DNA of 14,264 bases, from the NCBI GenBank assembly GCA_938041635.1, contig CALIAD010000050.1, positions 1 to 14,264 of the forward strand. Reading direction: 5' to 3'. Below, in pieces: positions 1-7,400 of the stretch; positions within the stretch are counted from its first letter, which is position 1; every line of letters starts with the position of its first letter. This DNA is from an uncultured Atopobium sp. (GTDB lineage: Bacteria > Actinomycetota > Coriobacteriia > Coriobacteriales > Atopobiaceae). The translations under genes were made by a program, and so were the position numbers. Below the pieces are notes generated by a model, which was given only the letters and a program-made list of their open reading frames with translations, had not been told where the DNA came from and did not search any database.

Positions 1-1
1 T

Positions 2-166
2 GGATTGCTTAAACAAGAGATCTACTATGGCGTTATTTACTATAGCTATGATGAGCTAAAGTCAGAAATCGAACGATACATAAAGTATTACAACGAACAA
101 AGAATTAAAGAAAGACTAGGATGGTTAAGTCCAGTGCAATACAGGCTTAGACTCTTGGCTGCATAA
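2..166 (+). CDS. IS3-family transposase, C-terminal fragment (truncated by window edge)
   Basis: The last 54 codons of an IS3/IS150-type DDE transposase (OrfB, rve integrase core) are readable from base 2 to a TAA at 164-166. The segment begins GLLKQEIYYG, which in this family lies just after the catalytic glutamate. It continues with the typical I-x-x-YI-x-YYN-x-x-R-I-K motif and the L-G-(W)-x-SP-x-x-Y ending. In the intact element OrfB would cut and join DNA ends during transposition. Only the C-terminus is present, so whether the gene is intact cannot be judged. Confidence 0.9.
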   Translation, partial: GLLKQEIYYGVIYYSYDELKSEIERYIKYYNEQRIKERLGWLSPVQYRLRLLAA

Positions 167-169
167 AAA

Positions 170-200
170 TAGCGTAGCAGCCATATAAACTGCTACGCTA
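170..200 (+). terminator. Hairpin after the transposase stop codon
   Basis: An 11-bp perfect stem (TAGCGTAGCAG paired with CTGCTACGCTA) encloses a 9-nt loop, starting 4 bases after the transposase stop. It is followed by TAAAAG rather than a clean T-run. It may terminate transposase transcription, or stop outside transcripts from entering the element. It lies inside the IS, upstream of its right terminal repeat. Confidence 0.5.
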
Positions 201-303
201 TAAAAGTCTAACTTTTGGGGGTCACATCACCGAAGCCGCTGTTTTTTATCTACCTATAAAAGAGAAACTCAGCACTCAAAAATACGTGCTACTCATCATC
301 CTC

Positions 304-1650
304 TTAATCTTCTACACTTCCCTCAACAAGACCTAAAGTACTCTGTGCATCTTCAAGGCTCTCTAATGCAGTAACACCTCTTAGCTTGCGGTTCATAGCC
401 TTTGTTCTAGTAGTAAGAATCTTATCAATGGTGGTTTCTGCAGTTCTAATCTGTTTTTGAGCTTTCTCAAGCTGCACCTGATACGTCTCAAACTCTGTCT
501 TAACCGCAGAGAGTACCTTTTGAATTTCGTCGGCATGCTTCTGAATAGCAACAGATTGAAATCCCATTTGAAGACTGTTAAGAAGTGCTGCCATAGTGGA
601 AGGTCCACACACATTAACGCGATACTCTCTCTGTAGCTGCTCAAGAAGACCCGTCTGACTGACTACCTCTGCATAAAGTCCCTCAAAAGGAAGGAACAAA
701 ATAGCAAAGTTAGTTGTCTCTGGTGGGGCAATATACTTTGTAGAGATATCTTTTGCCTCTGCCTTAATTCGAGTCTCTAGACCCTTTTTAGCAGCAGCAA
801 TCGCCTCCTCATTACCTGCATTGATTGCATCCACTAAATGCTCGTACGTATCTCCTGGGAACTTAGAATCAATAGGAAGCCAAACGGTCTCCCCTGACTC
901 TCCAGGCAACTTAACAGCAAACTCAACACGCTCAGTAGAACCAGAAACAGTAGCAACATTCTCTTCGTACTGCTCTGGAGAAAGAATGTCTCTTAGAATT
1001 GCGCCAAGCTGAATTTCTCCAACAATTCCGCGAGTCTTAACGCCAGAAAGAACCTTCTTTAAGTCTCCAACACCTTCCGCAAGACCACGCATTTCTCCCA
1101 AGCCTTGATGAACTTGCTCAAGTTGCGTAGATACGCGCTGGAACGATTGGGTCATACGCTCATCGAGCGTTTTCTGGAGTTTCTCGTCAACGGTCTGACG
1201 CATAAGCTCAAGCTTTGCTTCATTCTCTTTACGCATGTCGCTGAGCTGTTTGTCAACAGTCTCTCTAACCTTACCAAGCTGCTCAGTTGAAGCCTGGGAA
1301 GTTGCTTTCATGTTGTCATCCACACGACGCTGAAAAGCATCAAAGCGAGCATCAAGCTGAGCAATACGCTGATCAGTCTGCTTCGTCTGATTTTGCAGTG
1401 TTGAGGTGAGCTTTTGATCAACTACCTCTCTTACCTTCTCAAGCTTTGTATCCATAAGCTCTTGCATTTTTGCCATGTTATCCGTAACACGACGATCCAA
1501 CTCTTGGGAGCTTCTTATAAGCTCTGCAGATGATGTTTGACTTTGCTCTTGCAGCGTCTTTACTTGCGAAAGCTTAGAGGAAAGTGTGACAAGGCTCACG
1601 ATAAGCACAATGACAACTACAGCCAAAACTAACAGCACAAGCAAATCCAC
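304..1650 (-). CDS. rmuC: RmuC family DNA recombination protein
   Basis: This 448-residue protein has RmuC architecture. A single N-terminal membrane segment (about residues 3-23) is followed by a long charged coiled coil (about 25-200) and then the conserved RmuC core. The core shows GIVGEIQLGAIL (208-219), PIDSKFP (259-265, the D-x-K of the PD-(D/E)xK nuclease-like fold), NFAILFLPFEGLYAEV and GPSTMAALLNSLQMGF. RmuC limits recombination between inverted repeats; its nuclease activity is presumed from the fold. The start is a GTG preceded by GGGGAG at good spacing. The gene follows the HtrA-type protease by 61 bp with no terminator visible between, so co-transcription is plausible. It runs toward the IS end, which stops about 80 bp beyond its stop codon. 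Confidence 0.93.
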   Translation of the reverse strand: MDLLVLLVLAVVVIVLIVSLVTLSSKLSQVKTLQEQSQTSSAELIRSSQELDRRVTDNMAKMQELMDTKLEKVREVVDQKLTSTLQNQTKQTDQRIAQLDARFDAFQRRVDDNMKATSQASTEQLGKVRETVDKQLSDMRKENEAKLELMRQTVDEKLQKTLDERMTQSFQRVSTQLEQVHQGLGEMRGLAEGVGDLKKVLSGVKTRGIVGEIQLGAILRDILSPEQYEENVATVSGSTERVEFAVKLPGESGETVWLPIDSKFPGDTYEHLVDAINAGNEEAIAAAKKGLETRIKAEAKDISTKYIAPPETTNFAILFLPFEGLYAEVVSQTGLLEQLQREYRVNVCGPSTMAALLNSLQMGFQSVAIQKHADEIQKVLSAVKTEFETYQVQLEKAQKQIRTAETTIDKILTTRTKAMNRKLRGVTALESLEDAQSTLGLVEGSVED

Positions 1651-1711
1651 AAGACTCCCCTAACTCATAGCAGAACAAACAAACGCAAACACAGCAAACG
1701 CAATCTGAGTG

Positions 1712-3133
1712 TTAACCAAAAATACCGTAGATTACTTCTGCAATGCTATTGGTAATGCTCTCTACGAAATTCACAAATGGATTATCGGAATCAACGTCTT
1801 TATCTCCATAAGGATTAGTGAAGTAATCCCAGAACTCTTCCCAATAGTTTTGCTGACGATAATACCTATAGGAATCACCATCATCTTCAGTACGATCCTG
1901 CTTATCATCAGTATCGTTGTTTGTTTCGTTCTTGCTGTTCTTTTCTTTCTCTTTCTTAGTAGAAAGCGTCTCATCAGAACCAAGCGTGACGTTGATAGTA
2001 AGGCGGTCTTCTCCACGCATGATTTCTACAGGAACGGTCTCTCCAATCTTGTGAGAGCGAACGGCAATAATAGCTGCATCAGCAGAAACAACGCGCTCTC
2101 CACCAATAGAGACAATAACATCACCCTTTTTAATACCAGCACCCTCTGCAGGACTATCATCAAGAAGGCCTGCTACATACGCACCGTAATCTACCGAGAG
2201 ATCATTGCGCTTTGCAACTCGAGGAGTAACGGTCTGCATAGAAAGACCAATATAGGCATGCTTAACTTGCTGGCCAGAAAGAATCTGATTTGCAATATCA
2301 ATGGCATAGTTAGAAGGAATTGCAAAGCCAATACCCGCAAATGACTTGGTATCTGACGAGAACAACGTACAAATACCCACAAGCTGACCATTAGAGTCAA
2401 CCAGAGCGCCGCCAGAATTACCTGGGTTAATAGCTGCATCAACCTGGATGAGGTTTGCATAAATAGTGGTTTCTCCACCCTCTGTCTCAAGCATATCTCC
2501 ACGAGAAAGAGCAGACACGATACCTGCAGAAACAGAGTGATCAAGACCAAATGGGCTACCAACACTCATAACCCAACTACCAGGAGCTAAGTTATCGGAA
2601 TTACCAATCTCAATTGGAGTTAGGCTATCTCCCTTAAGGTCAGCATGAAGAACAGCAAGGTCAGAGGTTGGATCTGTTCCTACGACAGTGCACTCATACT
2701 CTTTGTCATTAACGGAGATAGAGAACGTATCCATACCCTCAATGACGTGGTAATTGGTAAGAATGTCTCCATTTGCATTCAATACAACGCCAGAACCGGT
2801 TGAGCCTGATGAATCACTGGTAGCCTTAACGGACACAACCGAAGGCAAAACCTTAGAAGCTACCGTTTCTGCCGTCTTAGTATCAGTTGGTTCTGCAGCA
2901 GGACGAGACGTCGCTGCTTGAGAAATAGTTGCCTGACCAGATACTGCAGGAAGCTGAGAAATTCCCTCTCCCAAAGCAATGGTAGGAACACAAGCAACGG
3001 CAAAAGCAATTGCACAAGCTGTTCTTTTTACACTTGAGCTTTTGAACATAGACATAAATCCAGCCTGCTCAACTGACGAAAAACGCTTATTTACAGTGGA
3101 ATCTGTGGTTAAACCATGTGCTTGGTTCTCCAT
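1712..3133 (-). CDS. HtrA/DegP-type membrane-anchored serine protease with PDZ domain
   Basis: This is a 473-residue S1C (trypsin-like) protease. I chose the ATG at 3133 because AAGGAGG sits 6 bases before it; the longer reading has no such site. A cytoplasmic N-terminus of about 37 residues leads into one membrane segment (about 38-55) and a Ser/Ala/Thr-rich linker. The catalytic triad is clear: His129 in TNYHV, Asp158 in TSDLAVL and Ser240 in INPGNSGGAL. One PDZ domain follows (about 293-385), with the typical SPAEGAGIKKGDVI motif. Such proteases degrade or sense misfolded proteins outside the membrane. The C-terminus is unusual: from about residue 386 comes a charged Lys/Asp/Asn-rich stretch, then an aromatic segment (NYWEEFWDYF) and a hydrophobic amphipathic end. 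The orphan regulator gene lies 196 bp upstream on the same strand. Confidence 0.93.
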   Translation of the reverse strand: MENQAHGLTTDSTVNKRFSSVEQAGFMSMFKSSSVKRTACAIAFAVACVPTIALGEGISQLPAVSGQATISQAATSRPAAEPTDTKTAETVASKVLPSVVSVKATSDSSGSTGSGVVLNANGDILTNYHVIEGMDTFSISVNDKEYECTVVGTDPTSDLAVLHADLKGDSLTPIEIGNSDNLAPGSWVMSVGSPFGLDHSVSAGIVSALSRGDMLETEGGETTIYANLIQVDAAINPGNSGGALVDSNGQLVGICTLFSSDTKSFAGIGFAIPSNYAIDIANQILSGQQVKHAYIGLSMQTVTPRVAKRNDLSVDYGAYVAGLLDDSPAEGAGIKKGDVIVSIGGERVVSADAAIIAVRSHKIGETVPVEIMRGEDRLTINVTLGSDETLSTKKEKEKNSKNETNNDTDDKQDRTEDDGDSYRYYRQQNYWEEFWDYFTNPYGDKDVDSDNPFVNFVESITNSIAEVIYGIFG

Positions 3134-3214
3134 AGACATCCTCCTTAACATCACTTTGATGCAAACAACTAACGCAAATAATTCTGCGCTAAACATCAAT
3201 TTTTCAATATGTGT

Positions 3215-3261
3215 ATTCTACCCGTTATACCGGACAAAAATTCGTTTCTCATTATGAGAAA
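3215..3261 (-). promoter_or_regulatory. Possible htrA-like promoter and palindromic operator
   Basis: Reading on the minus strand, a -10-like TAGAAT lies at 3220-3215, about 80 bp before the protease start. No convincing -35 box is seen. Just upstream, at 3245-3261, is a perfect 8-bp-arm palindrome with a one-base centre (TTTCTCATTATGAGAAA). Its position about 25 bp above the -10 would suit a regulator binding site. Which protein would bind is unknown, and the assignment is tentative. Confidence 0.3.
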
Positions 3262-3329
3262 GACGCGCGGGAGTCCTGCTCGTAAGTAAGAAGTTTGCAG
3301 ATCCCATTAAATGCAGTCTGTACCTGCGA

Positions 3330-4004
3330 TTATGCTCTAAACAGATAGCCTACACCACGCACCGTCTCAAGATGAGCGGCTGCTTGAGGACCAATCTTTG
3401 AGCGAACACGCCTTACGTGAACGTCAACTGTTCTGGTACCACCGCAGTACTCAAAACCCCAAACGCGCTGCAAAAGAGCCTCACGTGAGTATGCACGAGA
3501 CGGATGGGTTGCCAAGAATGACAGCAGCAGATATTCCATATACGTAAGATCAACAGGAGATTCATCAATGTAAACCTGATACGTTGCCAGGTTAATCTTT
3601 ATGTTGTCAACAATAACCAAATCTCTAGAAGTGCTCTCGGTACCTGGCCACAAAAGCAGCGAGCACCTAAGGCTAAACTCCTGGATAGTTGCAGTAGACA
3701 AAATAAAATCGCTCTTGCCCTGAACAGGCAGAACAAACTTAGAAAGATTATCAAGGTCAGCAACAAACAGGCGAGCAATTCCACCATTTTGCGCGGAATA
3801 ATTTTCAACCGTACTAATAACATCCTGGGACAGGTCTTTTTGATCAAGAATAATAAGGTCAAAAGTATGACCAGAAGCCGCAGCCTGAGAAAATGAGGCT
3901 GCATTTGCAAGAGCGATAGACACATCAATGACATGCGAAAGTTCACGCATACGTTCATGTAAGCGTGTCGTTGCAGATACAAGAAGAATATTCTTGTGAT
4001 GCAT
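3330..4004 (-). CDS. glnR: GlnR-like orphan OmpR-family transcriptional regulator
   Basis: This 224-residue protein has a receiver-like N-terminus (about 1-120) and an OmpR/PhoB winged-helix DNA-binding domain (about 130-224). The C-terminus, with VWGFEYCGGTRTVDVHVRR at 181-199 and an SKIGP...ETVRGVGY ending, closely resembles actinobacterial GlnR as I recall it. The receiver keeps the central aspartate (Asp54 in DLIILDQKDL, matching GlnR's DVVLIDGRRDL). It lacks the paired acidic residues normally after the first strand: the sequence there is LLVSATT. This fits an atypical receiver that works without phosphorylation, as GlnR does. No histidine kinase gene is near. It sits directly downstream of the amino acid transporter genes and near the glutamine synthetase-like gene. 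The ATG is preceded by AGGGGGA. A generic winged-helix response regulator is the alternative. Confidence 0.72.
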   Translation of the reverse strand: MHHKNILLVSATTRLHERMRELSHVIDVSIALANAASFSQAAASGHTFDLIILDQKDLSQDVISTVENYSAQNGGIARLFVADLDNLSKFVLPVQGKSDFILSTATIQEFSLRCSLLLWPGTESTSRDLVIVDNIKINLATYQVYIDESPVDLTYMEYLLLSFLATHPSRAYSREALLQRVWGFEYCGGTRTVDVHVRRVRSKIGPQAAAHLETVRGVGYLFRA

Positions 4005-4088
4005 CGATTCCCCCTAGGATAAGCTTAATCTTATAAAGCATACCACAAGCTGCGAATAAAGAGCAGATATACCTTATCATCTGCAATT

Positions 4089-4112
4089 AGAGCGAGAAGA
4101 TTTTCTCGCCCT
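4089..4112. terminator. Hairpin between glnQ and the regulator gene, T-rich on the plus strand
   Basis: A 10-bp stem (AGAGCGAGAA with TTCTCGCCCT, one G-T pair) encloses a 4-base loop. On the plus strand it is followed by TAAAATATTTTTTT, the form of an intrinsic terminator reading rightward. On the minus strand, the direction of both flanking genes, the T-tract is poor (TAATTGC). It may be a weak stop after the transporter operon, or a stop for antisense transcripts. Confidence 0.5.
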
Positions 4113-4158
4113 AAAATATTTTTTTACGTTTGCGTATTAATTCTAAAAAGTATGGGTT

Positions 4159-5019
4159 TTACGCAAGAGCGCCAATGAACTCAGCTGTTCGAGGGTTTTG
4201 TGGATTGTTGAAAATGACATCAGGAGTACCTTGCTCAACTACCACTCCTCCTTCCATAAAGACCACGCGATCTGCCACGTCTTTTGCAAAACCCATCTCG
4301 TGCGTTACCACAATCATGGTCATACCAGAGTTCTTTGCCAGATCACGCATAACATCCAAAACACCACGAACAAGCTCGGGGTCAAGCGCGGAAGTAGGCT
4401 CATCAAACAGAAGTACATTTGGATGCATAGCAACGGCGCGAGCGATTGCAACACGCTGCTGCTGTCCACCGGAAAGCGCACCAGGCTTGAAGTCTGCTCT
4501 ATCGGCAAGACCAACAGCCTCCAGCTGCTTTAGCGCCTCTGCCTCTGCCTCCTCTTTTGACTTTCCTAGAACCTTACTCTGACCAATCATTACGTTCTCT
4601 TTGACCGTTAAATGACCAAACAGATTGAATTGCTGAAAGACCATTCCGACATCTCTACGAAGGGCGTTGACCTCTGCCTCGTTTGTGCCCGTAATCTCTT
4701 GATCTTCAATAAGAATATGACCTGCAGAAGGAGTCTCCAGTAGATTGATACAACGAAGCATGGTGGACTTACCAGAGCCCGAAGGACCAAGCACAACCAC
4801 AACTTCACCTGGCCAGACAGTCAGATTAACGTCAATTAAGACATGCGTTGATCCAAACGACTTATTGAGGTGCTCAATACGAACAATAGGATGTTCACCT
4901 GACTCGAAAGCATGGTTAGTAAGCGGCTTATCGCGCTCAAATGCCTCTTGTGCAGCAACTTCAGCATCCAAGGCAGGTTGTTCTGTGTTCGACTTCTTTT
5001 TGAAAGAAAAGAAAGACAT
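4159..5019 (-). CDS. glnQ: Polar amino acid (glutamine-type) ABC transporter ATP-binding protein
   Basis: This is a 286-residue ABC ATPase of the polar amino acid uptake family. It has Walker A GPSGSGKS (78-85), a Q-loop at VFQQF (about 127-131), signature LSGGQQQR (182-189), Walker B LLFDEP (203-208) and switch His240 in VTHE. It would power the permease encoded just upstream. It carries an N-terminal extension of about 44 residues compared with the usual 240-250 residue GlnQ; this is charged and starts MSFFSFKKK. The ATG overlaps the permease stop codon by one base (TAATG), with AAGGAGG 7 bases upstream inside the permease gene, so translation is probably coupled. Glutamine as substrate is inferred from context; other polar amino acids are possible. 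Confidence 0.93.
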   Translation of the reverse strand: MSFFSFKKKSNTEQPALDAEVAAQEAFERDKPLTNHAFESGEHPIVRIEHLNKSFGSTHVLIDVNLTVWPGEVVVVLGPSGSGKSTMLRCINLLETPSAGHILIEDQEITGTNEAEVNALRRDVGMVFQQFNLFGHLTVKENVMIGQSKVLGKSKEEAEAEALKQLEAVGLADRADFKPGALSGGQQQRVAIARAVAMHPNVLLFDEPTSALDPELVRGVLDVMRDLAKNSGMTMIVVTHEMGFAKDVADRVVFMEGGVVVEQGTPDVIFNNPQNPRTAEFIGALA

Positions 5020-6449
5020 TAGTTTCCCTCCTTAGAAAGAGCTTGGGTCTTACTAGCTGCGACGATTGCTGTTTTACCAGTTTCTGACTGCTCCATGCGT
5101 TTCTCGATAGTGCCAACTACCTTAATAAGTGGCAAGGTAATTGCCAAATAGAACAGAGCGGCCGTCATATATGGCGTCATGTTTCCCGTTGAGGTGGTGA
5201 GGTTTTTAGCAAACATCATCAGCTCCATAACACCTACAGAAGAAAGCAGCGAGGTATCTTTGTAGGAAGTAATAAAGTCGCTGGTAAGAGGCGGAATAAC
5301 CCGGCGAATAGTTTGAGGAATGATAATAAACGTCATGGTCTGTAAACGATTCATACCAAGAGAGCTTGCTGCCTCATACTGACCCTGCGGAATTGATTGA
5401 ATGCCCGCGCGGAAAATCTCTGAAAGATACGCAGAAGAATTGATAGCAACCACAATAAAGCCAAGCAAATTGGTGTCCAGATTAATATTTAACATAGGAA
5501 GACCAAAGAACAGAATATAAATCTGCAGGAAGAATGGGGTTCCACGCAACAAATTGATATATACCACCGCAAGTGCACGCAGGAGTGGATTCTTGGAAAT
5601 CTTCAGCAGCGCAAAGCCCATTCCCAGCACAATGGCCACAGGATAGGCGCAAATTACAATTGCAAGACAAACCAGCCATCCAGGAAAAAGCATCACCACT
5701 GAAGAGACAATCAGTTGAGGCTTTAAGAACATCCCCAAAAAGTGGTTGGAATTCCACGCTTCAACCCAAGGCTGAGCATCAAGCCAATTCACTAGAGCCT
5801 GAACAGGAGTGTTAGGAATAATGGTGATTTCGGGAGAAGAAGCAAGCTTTTGAGTTCCCTGCTCAGTGGTATAGGTTCCCTCAACAGTGTACGAACCGCC
5901 GTCAGCAGGAAACTTCATGCCGGAAATCTCTACACGAATAAGCTTTTGAGCGTCCACGGGTGTTGCAAAAGAGATCACAACCTGCGTTCCCTGGACGCTT
6001 GCAATTGCCTCGATCTTCTCGCGCGTAAGACCTGAAAGAACGGTCACCTTAGTAGTTGCGCTCTGCAAATCTGAGCCCTCAGGAAGCTGCAAAGTGAGCT
6101 GAGAGACCTGCTCGTCCTCAACTGTTCCCTCCCAGGTCAAACGGGTCTCTTTGCCACCGATAACGCCATTGCCTTCTGTCTGATTTGACTTAGCTGTTGC
6201 CTTATTTGTGGTGAGAGCAAAAGCACTCTGAACAGAAAACACGCTCAGAGACATAAAGAACAGCCCACTCAAAAGAAGCGTGGCGAGAAGAACTACAAGT
6301 AGCGAGGAGTACGCACGATTTTGCGAGAGCTTTGACTTAGCCGAATCATAAGCCGTACTTTGAGGTGCAGATTCAGCTTTGAAACTCGCAGATGACATGC
6401 ACAAGGACAGTTGCTGTCCTGACATAGTTTTGTGCAAAAGTGCAATCAC
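5019..6449 (-). CDS. glnP: Polar amino acid ABC transporter permease with an N-terminal extracytoplasmic domain
   Basis: This is a 476-residue permease, about twice the usual size of a HisM/GlnP subunit. The GTG start is supported by AAGGAG 6 bases upstream. Residues 49-79 form a hydrophobic segment ending SAFA, either a membrane anchor or a signal-like sequence. Residues about 80-212 look like a soluble beta-rich extracytoplasmic domain. The permease domain follows (about 240-455), with several membrane segments, LLRGTPFFLQIY (300-311) and the EAA loop (EAASSLGMNRL, 359-369) that contacts the ATPase. It imports a polar amino acid together with the adjacent binding protein and ATPase. The extra domain does not look like a fused substrate-binding domain of the type seen in lactic acid bacteria; I do not recognise it. 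It lies 99 bp after the binding-protein gene. Confidence 0.9.
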   Translation of the reverse strand: MIALLHKTMSGQQLSLCMSSASFKAESAPQSTAYDSAKSKLSQNRAYSSLLVVLLATLLLSGLFFMSLSVFSVQSAFALTTNKATAKSNQTEGNGVIGGKETRLTWEGTVEDEQVSQLTLQLPEGSDLQSATTKVTVLSGLTREKIEAIASVQGTQVVISFATPVDAQKLIRVEISGMKFPADGGSYTVEGTYTTEQGTQKLASSPEITIIPNTPVQALVNWLDAQPWVEAWNSNHFLGMFLKPQLIVSSVVMLFPGWLVCLAIVICAYPVAIVLGMGFALLKISKNPLLRALAVVYINLLRGTPFFLQIYILFFGLPMLNINLDTNLLGFIVVAINSSAYLSEIFRAGIQSIPQGQYEAASSLGMNRLQTMTFIIIPQTIRRVIPPLTSDFITSYKDTSLLSSVGVMELMMFAKNLTTSTGNMTPYMTAALFYLAITLPLIKVVGTIEKRMEQSETGKTAIVAASKTQALSKEGN

Positions 6450-6498
6450 GTGATACTCCTTTAGAGCTTAGTTGCAATAAATCCTGATGAAAACAGTG

Positions 6499-6530
6499 AG
6501 TGCTTGAAGCCAAATCTGACTTCAAACACT
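6499..6530 (-). promoter_or_regulatory. Intra-operon stem-loop between binding-protein and permease genes
   Basis: On the minus-strand transcript an approximately 13-bp stem with two G-U pairs (AGTGTTTGAAG... with CTTCAAGCACT) encloses a 6-base loop, about 20 bases after the glnH stop. It is followed by TCACTGTTTTCATC, not a strict T-run. Such a structure could partly terminate transcription or protect the upstream message, giving more binding protein than permease. Confidence 0.5.
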
Positions 6531-6548
6531 TTTGCTGAGCTGGTAAAA

Positions 6549-7400
6549 CTAGATGTTAGAGCCAAACCATTTGGTCTTGAGAGCAGTCATGGTTCCGTCC
6601 TTCTCCATGTCTGCGAGCACCTTGTTGATTGCCTCAGTTAGTGCAGGATTGTCCTTGGAAACTACAATGCCATACTGCTCACCTGTTGGAATCTCTTTTG
6701 CAATAGTCAGGTCAGAATATGAAGTGCTAATCAGATTGGAAGCAACAGGCAGGTCAATGACCATAGCAGCGTACAAACCAGTCTGGACTCCTGCCATTGC
6801 TGCAGCAACATCGTCTACAGAAACAATAGTTGCCTTTGGAAGGTTCTCCTTGGCCCAATCCTCGCCGGAAGTACCTGTCTGAACAACAACCTTCTTAGAG
6901 GCGTCGTTAAGCGTCTGCTCGGTCTCGGTGCTGCCTGACTTAACAACCAGAGACTGATTGGAGTCGAGGTAAGAAGTAGTGAAGTCTACCTCTTGAGAGC
7001 GCTCGTCAGTGATGGTAATGCCTGCGATAGCAACGTCTGCTTTGCCACCCTGCTTAATAGTTGGAACAAGAGTGTCAAACTTCTGGTTTGGCAGGTACGT
7101 AACCTCAAGATTGAGTCTTTTTGCAATCTCGGTAATAAGATCAACGTCAAAACCAACAGGAGTAGTTGAGTTGCCTTCAAAATACTCAAAAGGCTGGAAA
7201 CCAAGCTCTGCAACAACAGTCAGATGACCCTTAGTTACCAGCGTATAGCTTGAATCAGAGGATGAAGTAGTACCCTGTTGCGCATTTTCTTGCTTAGATG
7301 ACGAGCAAGCAATAAGACCAACAAGTGCACATGCCATAAAAACAGCAGCTACGCCCTTTAGAGCATTCTTTTTAACGGTAGCAACCAGTGACGATTTCAT
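6549..7400 (-). CDS. glnH: Polar amino acid ABC transporter substrate-binding lipoprotein
   Basis: This is a 283-residue extracellular solute-binding protein of family 3. I placed the start at the ATG at 7400 because GGAAGAGG precedes it by 6 bases and the protein then begins with a proper lipoprotein signal peptide: MKSS..., a hydrophobic stretch, and lipobox LIAC with Cys32. After a Ser/Gln linker comes the binding domain (from about 52), with typical PFEYFE, GFDVDLITEIAKRL, FDTLVPTIKQGGKADVAIAGITIT.ER and GEQYGIVVSKDNPAL motifs. It captures the amino acid outside the membrane and delivers it to the permease. It is the first gene of the transporter cluster. Glutamine or another polar amino acid is the likely ligand; the sequence alone does not settle which. 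Confidence 0.93.
   Translation of the reverse strand: MKSSLVATVKKNALKGVAAVFMACALVGLIACSSSKQENAQQGTTSSSDSSYTLVTKGHLTVVAELGFQPFEYFEGNSTTPVGFDVDLITEIAKRLNLEVTYLPNQKFDTLVPTIKQGGKADVAIAGITITDERSQEVDFTTSYLDSNQSLVVKSGSTETEQTLNDASKKVVVQTGTSGEDWAKENLPKATIVSVDDVAAAMAGVQTGLYAAMVIDLPVASNLISTSYSDLTIAKEIPTGEQYGIVVSKDNPALTEAINKVLADMEKDGTMTALKTKWFGSNI

Larger units (their letters stand above)
1..226 (+). mobile_element. Right end of an IS3-family (IS150-like) insertion sequence
   Basis: This is the 3' part of an IS3-family element whose left part lies outside the window. It holds the end of the transposase, then an 11-bp perfect hairpin, then a terminal repeat. Read inward on the minus strand, the repeat starts TGTGACCCCC and continues AAAAGTTAGAC. 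The element therefore ends in CA at about 224-226, and IS3-family elements characteristically end 5'-TG...CA-3'. The exact last base is uncertain by about 2 bp because both 224 and 226 end a CA. No target duplication can be checked because the left end is missing. Confidence 0.8.

Noticed and set aside
240..300. Possible rmuC terminator (5-bp AGCAC/GTGCT stem near 271-291)
   Set aside because: The stem is too short and the T-tract interrupted; not enough to call.
1709..2344. 211-codon plus-strand frame opposite the protease gene
   Set aside because: It is antisense to a well-supported gene, rich in Ile/Ser/Asn from reversed codons, with no family resemblance.
3134..3199. Longer protease reading starting at 3199
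   Set aside because: No ribosome binding site there, and the strong AAGGAGG lies inside this stretch, placed for the ATG at 3133.
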